Made by a program: the position numbers and the translations under genes
Shown here: positions 53,425 through 62,015 of the stretch, one piece after another
How positions within the stretch are numbered: position 1 is the stretch's first letter
Layout: every line of letters starts with the position of its first letter
Notes under the pieces: generated by a model
What the model was told of the DNA's origin: nothing
The model's database searches: none
What the model saw: the letters and a program-made list of their open reading frames with translations, nothing else
Assembly: GCA_022827625.1 (NCBI GenBank)
Contig: JAJEIE010000009.1
Coordinates: forward strand, 62,001 to 126,000
Direction of reading: 5' to 3'
DNA from: Candidatus Poribacteria bacterium
Lineage (GTDB): Bacteria; Poribacteria; WGA-4E; WGA-3G
DNA: 64,000 nt

Positions 53425-53755
53425 AAGTATCTAATTTCTCCATTTATGGTAGATTTTAGGATTACTTTTACATCACAGATCGGCACGTAGAAGCCGTCGG
53501 GATTTGGAAAAAATCAGAATCAACGGTATAAAGCCTATAAAGGCTTTACCGGGTATGAATGCCTTAGGGCATTCCCCGCCTCCTACAAGTATCCCTGAAA
53601 TGTAAATGTATTTTCATAATTCACCATAGAAGGAAAAATCAAAATAGCATTTTTCTCCTATCTTTTACAGAAACGAGGTCTCTATAAGGGTGAGTGCTAC
53701 ATCGAAGCGGTAGGATTTGAAGAAAACAGAACACCTCAGAAGGCAACAGGTTGGC
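53425..53755. other. Gap with a third copy of the 100-bp repeat family
   Basis: No gene seen. The repeat at 53510-53580 is the main content; the rest is unremarkable up to the promoter at 53756. Confidence 0.5.
53510..53580 (-). repeat. Third copy of the sulfotransferase-flanking repeat, with a changed hairpin
   Basis: It shares AATCAGAATCAACGGTAT and ACCGGGTATGAATGCCTTA with the right arm at 33644-33743. The first hairpin reads AAAGCC-TATAAA-GGCTTT instead of TTCATGCC-GTGT-GGCATGAA: the stem sequence changed but stays self-complementary. Confidence 0.8.
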
Positions 53756-53784
53756 TTGATTCGCACCGAAAAACCGTGTATAAT
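53756..53784 (+). promoter_or_regulatory. Sigma-70-type promoter for the pspA-ABC operon
   Basis: TTGATT (53756-53761), 17 bases, TATAAT (53779-53784). It overlaps a possible upstream GTG start and so rules that start out. Confidence 0.7.
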
Positions 53785-53805
53785 AGACGTACGGAGGCAC
53801 ACAAA

Positions 53806-54474
53806 ATGCGAAAACTCAAGGAAATTTCAGAACAGATTCGAGACAGTATCACGCAATTCGTAGAGGCGGCTAATGGTCCTGAATCTGACCTCGATAAAAC
53901 CGTTGTCGATATGAAAAAGCGGATTGCCGTAGCAAAAGAACTTGTCGCCGGAGCAATCGCTGAAAAACAAAGACTTAAGCGCACCCATCAGGCGGCAGTC
54001 GATGCCGTCGAGGTATGGGCTAAAAAGGCAGATGCTGCTTTGCAAGATGGAGACATCGCAGCGGCGCGAGAAGCACGGCAACGCAAACAACAGCAGTCGC
54101 AACGCGCAGACGACTATGAACGCCAAATCCAGACCCAACACGCCGTTATCGCCTCCCTCAAAACTGCGCTGAACGATTTCTACCAACAGTTCCAAAACAC
54201 TGTCCAGCGGGCTGAAACGCTACACCACCACCAAAAACAGGCAGAAACGCGCCTTGAACTCCATAAATTGCTTGGAGAAATAGAACCCTATCTGTCGAAC
54301 ACCTTCAAACAGGCTAAAGAAAAAATAAAAAAAACCGAAGCAGCAGCAGAACTTTGGGAAAAACGGAACCCCCGAACCGAAATCGCATCGGAAACACACG
54401 GCGCGGCATTTAATTTGGACGAGGCACTCGCGAAACTCAAAGAAGACATCTTGGGTAGAAAAAAAAATGATTGA
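53806..54474 (+). CDS. PspA/IM30-family protein
   Basis: ATG 53806 is chosen: GGAGG ends eight bases upstream, and the in-frame GTG at 53776 overlaps the -10 box. The 222-residue product is almost entirely helical: LKEISEQIRDSITQFVEAAN, then DLDKTVVDMKKRIAVAKELV, AADAALQ-like and long coiled-coil segments, the ESCRT-III-like fold of PspA. PspA binds and stabilises stressed membranes. A nine-A run precedes the stop. The stop overlaps the ABC ATPase start by eight bases, so PspA is coupled to the transporter. Confidence 0.85.
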   Translation: MRKLKEISEQIRDSITQFVEAANGPESDLDKTVVDMKKRIAVAKELVAGAIAEKQRLKRTHQAAVDAVEVWAKKADAALQDGDIAAAREARQRKQQQSQRADDYERQIQTQHAVIASLKTALNDFYQQFQNTVQRAETLHHHQKQAETRLELHKLLGEIEPYLSNTFKQAKEKIKKTEAAAELWEKRNPRTEIASETHGAAFNLDEALAKLKEDILGRKKND

Positions 54475-55234
54475 GACCTCGAACCTGACGAAATATTTCG
54501 GCAAATTGTGTGCCGTAGATGCCCTCACATTACAGGTAAATTCTGGTGAAATATTTGGGTTTCTGGGACCCAATGGGGCAGGGAAGACAACAACTATCAA
54601 CATGCTCACAGGTTTGCTCCGTCCTACATCGGGGACAGCCATGCTCAGTGGGTACGACATTCAGAAACAGAGTTTACAAGCAAAAGCAATTCTCGGATTA
54701 ATGCCGGATACACCCCAACTTTATGAAACTCTGACAGGTAGGCAGTTCGTCCGTATGGTCGCCGATCTATATGAAGTGCCACCCAAAAAAGCCGAAAGTG
54801 AAATGGCGTCCCTGCTCGAACAACTTGAACTTGCTGATGCTGCTGATGACCAGATCAAGGCTTATTCCTACGGTATGCAGAAGAAAATTCTGCTCATTTC
54901 GCTCCTCGTGCATCACCCACAAATCCTTTTTCTTGATGAACCCACCAGCGGCTTAGATCCCAGAAGCGCGCGCACCGTCAGAGAAATTTTACGAGAACGC
55001 TGTGAACAGGGATGTACTGTCTTTATGACGACACATATCCTCGAAATCGCTGAACGTATCTGCGATCGGGTCGGTATTATTAGCAAAGGGCAGCTTATTG
55101 CTGTCGGAACGCTCGCAGAATTACAGCAAAAGCAGCGGGAACTACGCGCACAACCGACAGATACGAATCAGCACCAAACCGAGACCCTCGAGGATATTTT
55201 TCTTGATCTCACATCAGATTTTTCTAAGGATTAA
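54467..55234 (+). CDS. ABC transporter ATP-binding protein
   Basis: A 255-residue ATPase with Walker A GPNGAGKTT (about 35-43), Q-loop near GLMPDTPQLYETL, signature SYGMQKKILL (unusual; typical is LSGGQ), Walker B ILFLDEPTSGLDP and switch His in TTHILEIAERICDR. It resembles NatA/ABC-2 exporter ATPases. It is sandwiched between pspA and the permease (12 bases). Substrate unknown; the PspA link hints at a role in membrane or cell-envelope export or stress. Confidence 0.93.
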   Translation: MIETSNLTKYFGKLCAVDALTLQVNSGEIFGFLGPNGAGKTTTINMLTGLLRPTSGTAMLSGYDIQKQSLQAKAILGLMPDTPQLYETLTGRQFVRMVADLYEVPPKKAESEMASLLEQLELADAADDQIKAYSYGMQKKILLISLLVHHPQILFLDEPTSGLDPRSARTVREILRERCEQGCTVFMTTHILEIAERICDRVGIISKGQLIAVGTLAELQQKQRELRAQPTDTNQHQTETLEDIFLDLTSDFSKD

Positions 55235-55246
55235 ATCTGAATTCAA

Positions 55247-56881
55247 ATGTTAAAAAATATTAAAATCCTCCTAAAAGCCGATTGGCAGGGGTGGTTGAAT
55301 AGCCTTAAATACAACCAAGAGGCATGGCGTAAGGGCATTTTGAAAGGCATCGGTTATCTTGTCCTCGTCGTTGCGTTATCGGTGTTGGGTAGCTCGTTAT
55401 TCAGACATCTACGGTTGACCGAGGCTGAGCCTACACTCATGTTGGGCGTAATTAACGGATTCATGACCTTCGGCGTTATCATCGTCGCAAAGGAGTTGAT
55501 GGAAAGTTCGTTAAAGATCTTGTATGAAGCACCAGAAACAGCACTCTTACACGCCGCGCCGATTCAACCGACCACAATTTTCGGGTACAAGTTCATTTAC
55601 CTCATCATCACGCGCTTCCTGAGTATCCTCTGCTTCTTAGGACCGCCATGGGTTGCGTTTGGTGTGATATTCGGACTCCCGTGGCATTTTTACATAGGCC
55701 TCTTGCCAACATGTTTGTGTCTTCTGACAATCATCGCAAGCTACGTTACGATTAGCATGATGGTGATCGCACGCTTCTTTTCATCAGGGGGCTTGATCAC
55801 AACCCTCAAGGCACTCGGTACCGCAATAGGCGTGACGATGGGTTTCCTCATATCGTTAGTATTGTTTACTGGGCTTGAGTCAATACCAGCCAAGCAGTTT
55901 CTGCTCAACTGGGTTTCTGCTGGAACAACGGACACGGCTGCTATAGGGTATCCACACGAATGGATGGGGAGACTCTTATTAAGTTGGACCCCTGAAACTA
56001 CAATCGAAACCCGATTGCGATGGGTACTGGGGGGCAGCGCAATGAGTCTCGCCTCCATAGGATTCGCAATGCTCATTGCACAACGAATTTATCAGCGCGG
56101 CTGGGAAAATATCCGGCAACTAAAAGCCAAGCGCAAACCCGCACCGAGCGATTCAGAGCCTACATCCTCGAACCTAAAAAGAACAGCACTGATACTTGGA
56201 CGCGGCAAGATACGCGCCATGATGCTAAAAGATTTTCTCATTTTCGCCAGGCATAGTGGACGACTGATTGCTATCGCGATGCTCACGCTCTATTTGGTCG
56301 TTCACATCGGCATCTTATTTGTGCGTGGCGGTGGGGCAGAAACAAATGCAGCCGAGATTCTTACCGTTCAGATCGCCCTTTATAGCATTCTTATCACCTT
56401 TGGTATCAGTTGCAACGGACTTCGGGACGAAGCAAAAACATGGTGGATGCTGAAATCCGCGCCTGTTACACCGAGGCTGGTATTCACAAGTAAATTTCTG
56501 ACTGCCCTGCTCTGTGCCTTGGTCTATGCGGAATTCTGGTCTCTAATCGTCATTTATCTGCTCCGAATTCCACGGGACAGTTGGATACCAGTGCTACTCA
56601 TCCCTATTATAACGCTGCCAGCAGGTTGCACCGTGAATACAATGATTGGCACTTTCTCATGGATGGCAGAACTGACACAACAACCGAAACCGTTCTTGCG
56701 AATTTTAACCTTCACTGTAACACTCATTGTTGATATAATACTCATCATGGCACCCATAATAGCGTGGTATACACAAAATCTAATCGTGCTTATTGCCGTG
56801 ATACTCCTCCTCGCGAGTGCTTTTGTGCTGTCTTACAAGTGGGGAATAAGTAATCTTGGCAAGTTGTTAGTCGCACAATAG
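55247..56881 (+). CDS. ABC transporter permease, large membrane protein
   Basis: 544 residues with about 12 hydrophobic segments, for example GYLVLVVALSVLGSSLF, AMLTLYLVVHIGILFV and LTFTVTLIVDIILIM. It matches the pattern of putative ABC-2-type exporters with a duplicated six-helix half and a linker (QLKAKRKPAPSDSEPTSSN) between them. It partners the preceding ATPase. Confidence 0.85.
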   Translation: MLKNIKILLKADWQGWLNSLKYNQEAWRKGILKGIGYLVLVVALSVLGSSLFRHLRLTEAEPTLMLGVINGFMTFGVIIVAKELMESSLKILYEAPETALLHAAPIQPTTIFGYKFIYLIITRFLSILCFLGPPWVAFGVIFGLPWHFYIGLLPTCLCLLTIIASYVTISMMVIARFFSSGGLITTLKALGTAIGVTMGFLISLVLFTGLESIPAKQFLLNWVSAGTTDTAAIGYPHEWMGRLLLSWTPETTIETRLRWVLGGSAMSLASIGFAMLIAQRIYQRGWENIRQLKAKRKPAPSDSEPTSSNLKRTALILGRGKIRAMMLKDFLIFARHSGRLIAIAMLTLYLVVHIGILFVRGGGAETNAAEILTVQIALYSILITFGISCNGLRDEAKTWWMLKSAPVTPRLVFTSKFLTALLCALVYAEFWSLIVIYLLRIPRDSWIPVLLIPIITLPAGCTVNTMIGTFSWMAELTQQPKPFLRILTFTVTLIVDIILIMAPIIAWYTQNLIVLIAVILLLASAFVLSYKWGISNLGKLLVAQ

Positions 56882-56888
56882 TCAATCT

Positions 56889-57437
56889 ATGCAACAGAAA
56901 GTAGATAAAATGTTAATAGAATATGAAGGCATAACACCGAATGTACATCCATCTGTCTTTGTCGCGCCGGGGGCGATGATTATCGGCGATGTGACAATTG
57001 GTGAAGCATCAAGTATCTGGTTCAACACTACCCTCCGTGGCGATTTAGAGCCAATCCGAATCGGGTGCCGTACCAACGTTCAAGACGGTGCGGTGATACA
57101 CATGGACAAAGAGATTCCGTGCCTTATCGGTGATGATGTCACAATCGGGCATGGTGCGATTCTCCATAGCTGCACCATCGGTAACGAGGCACTTATTGGT
57201 ATGGGTGCGATTCTCTTAACAGGTTCGATCATTGGCGAACGCGCCATTATCGCTGCCGGTACGCTTGTACGCGAAGGGCAAGAAATTCCACCCGGAACCA
57301 TCGCAATGGGAGTCCCTGCAAAAGTGCGACGTGAGGTCACAGAAGCCGAACTTGAACGCGTTCGATGTGGGAAAGACGATTACGTTCTCCGTGGGAGCCT
57401 CATGCAAAAATCTACACAAGAACATTCCTCACATTAG
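56889..57437 (+). CDS. Gamma-carbonic anhydrase family protein
   Basis: A 182-residue left-handed beta-helix protein with family motifs FVAPGAMIIGDVTIGEASSI, DGAVIHMDKE, and IGHGAILHSCTIGNEALIGM, which hold the three zinc-binding histidines. It may be a real carbonic anhydrase or a YrdA/CaiE-like homologue lacking activity. It starts eight bases after the permease stop; ATG 56910 is a possible later start. A structured leader-like element follows the gene. Confidence 0.93.
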   Translation: MQQKVDKMLIEYEGITPNVHPSVFVAPGAMIIGDVTIGEASSIWFNTTLRGDLEPIRIGCRTNVQDGAVIHMDKEIPCLIGDDVTIGHGAILHSCTIGNEALIGMGAILLTGSIIGERAIIAAGTLVREGQEIPPGTIAMGVPAKVRREVTEAELERVRCGKDDYVLRGSLMQKSTQEHSSH

Positions 57438-57444
57438 AAGTTAA

Positions 57445-57542
57445 TCAGCGCGCGAAAGCCCAAGCATCGCGCCGGGCTGAATATACGGAGAAGATTACTC
57501 CTGCAAAATCAGCCTTATCGAACCGCAAGGAAAGTTAAAAAT
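57445..57542 (+). promoter_or_regulatory. Candidate structured leader RNA, copy 1 (before the oxidoreductase)
   Basis: From about GCGCGCGAAAGCCC to the start codon. GGCTGA (57474-57480 region) can pair with TCAGCC 28 bases later, enclosing GGAG-loop-CTCC; GGGCT can instead pair with the upstream AGCCC. CCTT after TCAGCC can pair with AAGG of the ribosome-binding site. The same block recurs before the E2 gene without gaps, with one compensatory change. It fits no riboswitch family I know. Confidence 0.55.
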
Positions 57543-58583
57543 ATGGCAAAACGAACGTGTTTAATGATTGGTGGCAGTGGTATGGCAGGTGGCTGGATCC
57601 ACAATTTCACCAGTAATTTCAGCGACCGAATCGAAATCGTCGGCTTAGCAGATGTGAATACAGACGTACTTGCAGCACAGGGCGAGACATTAGGACTCGA
57701 CAAGTCACAACTTTTCACAGACTTCAATGAAGCGTGTGCGAGTGTGAAAGCCGACTTCTGTGGTATCGCTGTTCCACCGCAATTCCATAGTCCCGCTGCG
57801 ATTGCGGCTATGGAAAACGGGATGCCTGTTATCTGCGAAAAACCGATCGCCGATACCTTGGATGCAGCGAAAGCAATGGTGCGCACCTCGCAGAAAACCG
57901 GATTGCCCTGCGCCATCATCCAAAACTATCGCTACGCCGACAACAAACAGGAATTGATCCGCATCCGTGACGAAGGTAGATTGGGACGACTTCAGCATAT
58001 TGTAGGCAGATACGCCTGCGACTACCGCCGCTATCTCTCGTGGGGTAAAGCATGGCGACACGACATGGACTTCGGGCTCCTGTTTGAAGGCTCTGTCCAC
58101 CACTTAGACATGCTTCGGTTTCTCTCTGGCGGAGACTGTGAAACTCTCATAGGATTCGGATGGAACCCCGAATGGTCGAGCTTTCAGCACTACTCCAGCG
58201 GTTTCTATATGATGCGGATGGACAATGGTGTACACACCTCTTACGAAGGCAATAGTTCATCCGCGGGCATCGTCAACTGCTGGAACCATGAACACTATCG
58301 CGCTGAGTTTGAAGAGGGTGCCGTTGAGATCGCCGGTGGAAATCAGATGACGATCCACCGCGTCGGCGGTGAAACGGAAGTCTACGAAGCACCCGCAATC
58401 CCTTATCAAGCGCATCAGCATCTGTTTGACGAATTCCTGAATTGGCTTGACGGCGGTGAACCCTCTGACACACGGATCGAGGATAACATCAAAAGTTTCG
58501 TTTTGGTCATCGCTGCAATGGAAACAACCCTTGATGGACAGCCGAAACAGATTGCTGAGTATCTCAGTGACTTGGCGCTTTAA
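57543..58583 (+). CDS. Gfo/Idh/MocA-family oxidoreductase
   Basis: A 346-residue NAD(P)-dependent dehydrogenase. The N-terminal nucleotide-binding motif is LMIGGSGMAGGWIHNF; the GVP-like GIAVPPQFH and CEKPIADTLDAAKAM (Lys-Pro) are the family hallmark. The C-terminal half has DMDFGLLFEGSVHHLDML, with the active-site His. Such enzymes oxidise sugars, inositols or amino-sugars; specificity is not readable. It is preceded by the candidate leader RNA, so its expression may be under translational control. Confidence 0.92.
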   Translation: MAKRTCLMIGGSGMAGGWIHNFTSNFSDRIEIVGLADVNTDVLAAQGETLGLDKSQLFTDFNEACASVKADFCGIAVPPQFHSPAAIAAMENGMPVICEKPIADTLDAAKAMVRTSQKTGLPCAIIQNYRYADNKQELIRIRDEGRLGRLQHIVGRYACDYRRYLSWGKAWRHDMDFGLLFEGSVHHLDMLRFLSGGDCETLIGFGWNPEWSSFQHYSSGFYMMRMDNGVHTSYEGNSSSAGIVNCWNHEHYRAEFEEGAVEIAGGNQMTIHRVGGETEVYEAPAIPYQAHQHLFDEFLNWLDGGEPSDTRIEDNIKSFVLVIAAMETTLDGQPKQIAEYLSDLAL

Positions 58584-58620
58584 GGCACGCAGTCAGACTG
58601 TGCCTCGACAGACATAAATC

Positions 58621-58917
58621 ATGCTCAGTCCAAACAACGAAATACCCGTCGTCCTTGAGGATATTCCTGAATCTGAACAGCGCGCCCTCCTTGAGAAGGT
58701 GGCAACATGGATTGTCCGGCGCGGTTTGACAACACCCGCAATTCTCTTCTTAGAGACCGGCAAACCGCTTAACTTCTTGGGCAGTCAACTTCTGATCGGA
58801 TTTAGTCCGTTTATTCAGGCAATCTTCAAAGGCGACGAATACCAGAAATTCGCGCTCATCCTTGAAAAGGATGCCAATGTCGAGCTGCTGATTGAATTGA
58901 TTGAGGCACACTCATGA
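58621..58917 (+). CDS. Conserved-looking small hypothetical protein
   Basis: 98 residues beginning MLSPNNEIPVVLEDIPESEQ. The middle (RRGLTTPAILFLETGKPLNF, then QLLIGFSPFIQAIF) looks amphipathic to hydrophobic; the end is acidic. No domain recognised. It lies between the oxidoreductase and the second leader copy, 37 bases after the former, and may be co-transcribed. Confidence 0.65.
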   Translation: MLSPNNEIPVVLEDIPESEQRALLEKVATWIVRRGLTTPAILFLETGKPLNFLGSQLLIGFSPFIQAIFKGDEYQKFALILEKDANVELLIELIEAHS

Positions 58918-58956
58918 TTTTTTAACGATTGCTACGGAAAGTTAAAAACAAAAGTC

Positions 58957-59054
58957 AGATAGCGCGTAAGCCCAAGCATCGCGCCGAGCTGGAGATACGG
59001 AGATGATCTCTGCTGTAAAACCAGCCTTATCGAACCGCAAGGAAAGTTAAAAGT
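58957..59054 (+). promoter_or_regulatory. Candidate structured leader RNA, copy 2 (before the E2 gene)
   Basis: Aligns base for base with copy 1 over about 95 bases. The main stem here is GCTGG/CCAGC instead of GCTGA/TCAGC, so an A-U pair became G-C. CAGCCTTATCGAACCGCAAG and the downstream GGAAAGTTAAAA are invariant. Ends at the E2 start. Partial sequence CGGAAAGTTAAAAAC also occurs just upstream (58935-58949). Confidence 0.55.
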
Positions 59055-60428
59055 ATGGCAATTGAATTGCGAATGCTTCAGATGGATCAGACAATGACAA
59101 AGGGAAAAATCGGTAAATGGCTCGTCAAGGAAGGGGACACCGTCACGCAGGGACAACCCTTACTTGAGATTGAAACCGATAAGGTCGTCCATGAACAAGA
59201 ATCCCCCACTGACGGTGTTATCGCCCAGCTGCTTGCTGAAGAGGGTACCAACGTCCCTGTCAACGCCATTTTAGCAATTATCGGGGCACCGGGTGAAGAG
59301 GTGGCACGCGTTGAAGTAGGTGTCTCCCCAGAACAACCAACGCCGGTACAACCTGAGCAACCGAAGGCAACGCCATCGACAACACAGGAAAAGCAGGGAG
59401 CCCCCGCCTCTACGCTAAAAGCCTCGCCAGCAGCGCGTCAACTCGCTGAAAAACTCGCCATCGACCTCACAGAGGTCAAAGCCTCTGGACCCGGTGGACG
59501 TATCCTTGAAAGCGACGTACAGCGGTATATCGACTTAAGGGGAGAGGCACCCGCTGCCGAAACCGCACGCCTGAAGGCATCTCCGCTCGCACGCCGCTTA
59601 GCGAAAGAACACGGCCTCGACCTCAGTTCAATTATCGGTTCCGGTCCCGACGGCAGAATTGTCCGAGATGATGTGTTGCAAGCAGCCAGTGCAGTGCCGA
59701 CTCCGACCGCGCCTGTTGTAGAGACAACACCACCGCAGCAGGCAACGGAAGTTATCTCTATGAGCGGTATCCGTGAAATCATCGCAGAACGGATGACCTT
59801 GAGCGTCCAGACGAATGCCAGCGTCACGCTCCATACAGAGGCTGACGCAACAAACTTTGTCGAATTACGTGGAATGCTCAACGATAAACTACAAGCGAGA
59901 GAGGTAAGCCTCACCTATACAGATCTACTCGTGAAAGTTGTGGCAAACGCTTTGGGAGAACACCCGCGACTCAATGCGACCCTCACAGATGATGGGATTC
60001 ACCTACTATCGGAGATTAATATTGGGGTCGCAGTCGCTTTGGAAGATGGTTTGGTGGTACCGGTCGTCCGAAATGCAGACAAGGAGAGATTATCAGAGAT
60101 TTCCGCGCAGGTGAGAGATTTCGCTGAACGGGCACGGCGTAATCAACTAACACCCGGAGAACTTCAAGGTGGGACTTTTACGATTACAAATCTTGGAAAC
60201 TTCGGGATTGATGCGTTCACGCCTATCATCAATCCACCGGAAAGTGCTATTCTCGGGGTGGGAAGGATTCTGAAGAAGCCGGTCGTTCACAACGATGAGA
60301 TCGCTATTCGGAGTATGTTGACGCTAAGCCTGACGTTCGATCACCGTGTAATAGACGGTGCGCCTGCAGCACAGTTCTTGCAAACGGTTGTTGGCTATAT
60401 TCAAGATCCGTATCTTTTGTTGGTGTGA
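59055..60428 (+). CDS. Dihydrolipoamide acyltransferase (E2) of a 2-oxo acid dehydrogenase complex
   Basis: 457 residues. The lipoyl domain (1-80) has Lys43 in ETDKVVHE. Two E3/E1-binding domains follow: SPAARQLAEKLAIDL to GGRILESDV (about 122-158), and SPLARRLAKEHGLDL to DGRIVRDDV (about 172-208). The catalytic domain (about 225-457) ends with the His430/Asp434 motif DHRVIDGAP. It transfers acyl groups to CoA. Two peripheral-subunit-binding domains are unusual; most E2 proteins have one. E1 and E3 genes are not adjacent. It is convergent with a minus-strand gene 20 bases away. Confidence 0.94.
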   Translation: MAIELRMLQMDQTMTKGKIGKWLVKEGDTVTQGQPLLEIETDKVVHEQESPTDGVIAQLLAEEGTNVPVNAILAIIGAPGEEVARVEVGVSPEQPTPVQPEQPKATPSTTQEKQGAPASTLKASPAARQLAEKLAIDLTEVKASGPGGRILESDVQRYIDLRGEAPAAETARLKASPLARRLAKEHGLDLSSIIGSGPDGRIVRDDVLQAASAVPTPTAPVVETTPPQQATEVISMSGIREIIAERMTLSVQTNASVTLHTEADATNFVELRGMLNDKLQAREVSLTYTDLLVKVVANALGEHPRLNATLTDDGIHLLSEINIGVAVALEDGLVVPVVRNADKERLSEISAQVRDFAERARRNQLTPGELQGGTFTITNLGNFGIDAFTPIINPPESAILGVGRILKKPVVHNDEIAIRSMLTLSLTFDHRVIDGAPAAQFLQTVVGYIQDPYLLLV

Positions 60429-60448
60429 TGTGATTGTGAAAACGATAT

Positions 60449-60712
60449 TCACCAACGTTCTGTTTGGAGAGATTCAACTTCATCAAAATGTGACTTATCA
60501 ACCCGTCCACAATCTTCCTCAATTGCTCGTTTTATTTCCTCAAGGTCTTCGGGTGGGAAGAGACCTACAAATTCAAGAAGTTCCTTACCAGATATTCCCT
60601 TTGGGGACTCTCCAGATAACTCGAGTGTGAAATCTAAAACCTGTCGCTGTTGTCCAGGTGTAAGTTTGTCTAACCGTTCCACAATCTCTTGGATAGTCGT
60701 TGATTTTTCCAT
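60449..60712 (-). CDS. Small antitoxin-like protein
   Basis: 87 residues beginning MEKSTTIQEIVERLDKLTPG. The phrase LDKLTPGQQRQVLDFTLEL and a C-terminal GKELLEFVGLFPPEDL resemble small antitoxin-like proteins that precede PIN-domain toxins. No toxin gene follows; the E2 gene ends 20 bases away on the other strand. A strong AGGAGG is seven bases before the start. It could be an orphan antitoxin or a solo regulator. Confidence 0.7.
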   Translation of the reverse strand: MEKSTTIQEIVERLDKLTPGQQRQVLDFTLELSGESPKGISGKELLEFVGLFPPEDLEEIKRAIEEDCGRVDKSHFDEVESLQTERW

Positions 60713-60801
60713 CGTGTCGCCTCCTTCCTGATAAAACCTAACAAAGGTCTCACATCTAACAAATCAACTGGAAATAGTTTATCATCAACCTTACCAAAAA
60801 A

Positions 60802-61779
60802 TCAATAGAAAACCCGAACCGAAAATAGCGAAGACTGCGAACCTACGTTCCTCCCATTCACGAAGGCGTAATCTAACCCAATATTGCCGCGTTGGTAACC
60901 GAACCCCGCAGTGGGTCCATGCGTAAACCGCCAACCCAACCGCAGCGCAAATTCGCCGAGCCTTGCCCCGTAGCGGTATTCGCCGCCAATGAGAGGCATC
61001 CCGTTAGTTATCTCAAAAGCCGCCAATAGCGTATCCGATTCTCTGTCTGGTACATCAATCTCTATAGCAGTCCCAATACGCCATTCACGCAAAAGCGACT
61101 CGTTATAGGCTGCCGTCTCATGCCGACGATAAGACAAATTCGAGAGCAGGTTCGGAAACATTACCCCAACGCTAACCTTTTCCCTCATAAAAGCATACTG
61201 GATACCGAAATCTACGCCCCATCCACTTCCCTGTCCTAAAGGCATCCTTTCGAGATTCACCGAGGTAGAAAAATATTTGGCACTCATACCTACGTTCAAC
61301 TTTTTCCACAGACGTGTCGCAGCCGACAGGAGCACAATCCGTTCGTATGAGAGTCCTTCTGTATCGCTCGAACTTAGGATCGCCGCGCCGACGGTCTGTC
61401 CTGTCTGAATCGGATGCGCTACACCTATGAAACTATAATTGAGCAGGCCGTACAGATCGAGATAGCCGATACCGATTTCTCGGGTAGGCAGTCGTGCCAG
61501 ACCCGCTGGATTCCATATCAGTGCGCTGGTATCATCTGTCGCCGCTGCATAAGCACCCCCTATCCCCATTGGTCCTGCCATGAGTTCAATATTTTCAAAC
61601 GCAGCATTAGCCGTTCCGATCAGCAGAAAAATTAGTGTGAACAGAAGGCTTCGGCAAAGTACAATAACAGAATAAGAAGCGCGACCCGTATTTTTCGTAT
61701 GTCTGTCTCCAGAGATTTTAGGTATTGGTAAAGTAGAAACTACTTTACCACAAGATAATGGCATTGTCAATCTGCACAC
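60802..61779 (-). CDS. PorV/PorQ-like outer-membrane beta-barrel protein
   Basis: Up to 325 residues with a signal peptide (LLFTLIFLLIGTANA). The mature N-terminus AGPMGIGGAYAAATDDTSAL and WNPAGLARLP are the recognisable signature of PorV/FadL-like barrels. The rest is alternating strands ending in SLFSVRVFY. In other phyla PorV works with type IX secretion; the NYPNPFNPETWIP C-terminal domains in this window make that link interesting but unproven. The start is uncertain: the first ~40 codons overlap a TTGACA-N17-TAAAGT motif. Confidence 0.8.
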   Translation of the reverse strand: MCRLTMPLSCGKVVSTLPIPKISGDRHTKNTGRASYSVIVLCRSLLFTLIFLLIGTANAAFENIELMAGPMGIGGAYAAATDDTSALIWNPAGLARLPTREIGIGYLDLYGLLNYSFIGVAHPIQTGQTVGAAILSSSDTEGLSYERIVLLSAATRLWKKLNVGMSAKYFSTSVNLERMPLGQGSGWGVDFGIQYAFMREKVSVGVMFPNLLSNLSYRRHETAAYNESLLREWRIGTAIEIDVPDRESDTLLAAFEITNGMPLIGGEYRYGARLGEFALRLGWRFTHGPTAGFGYQRGNIGLDYAFVNGRNVGSQSSLFSVRVFY

Positions 61780-61829
61780 ATTCAGTCAACTGAAAACTGA
61801 ATGCCCCTGATTAACCGTGACGTTTCGAT

Positions 61830-61859
61830 TTGACACACGTTCATTATGAGTGGTATACT
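61830..61859 (+). promoter_or_regulatory. Sigma-70-type promoter for the LamG-selenoprotein operon
   Basis: TTGACA (61830-61835), 18 bases, TATACT (61854-61859). Confidence 0.6.
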
Positions 61860-62015
61860 ATAGCATAAAAAACGTGCATTCGATATTTCAACCACTCGTA
61901 ACTGCCCCTTTTCGTGCGCGCTGGAACGAGAATTGTTCGATTTCGTGCAAAATCTCACATTTGAGACAGAAAAACGGATGGCATAGAAATTGCTTTATTT
62001 TTAGGAGGAACCGTA

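Noticed and set aside
54459-54467. Nine-A run at the pspA/ABC junction as a frameshift fusion
   Set aside because: The two proteins are complete and of normal length, and an ATG with eight-base overlap explains the junction.
57445-57542. Known riboswitch (cobalamin, SAM, glycine, ykkC types)
   Set aside because: None of the conserved core sequences of these families is visible.
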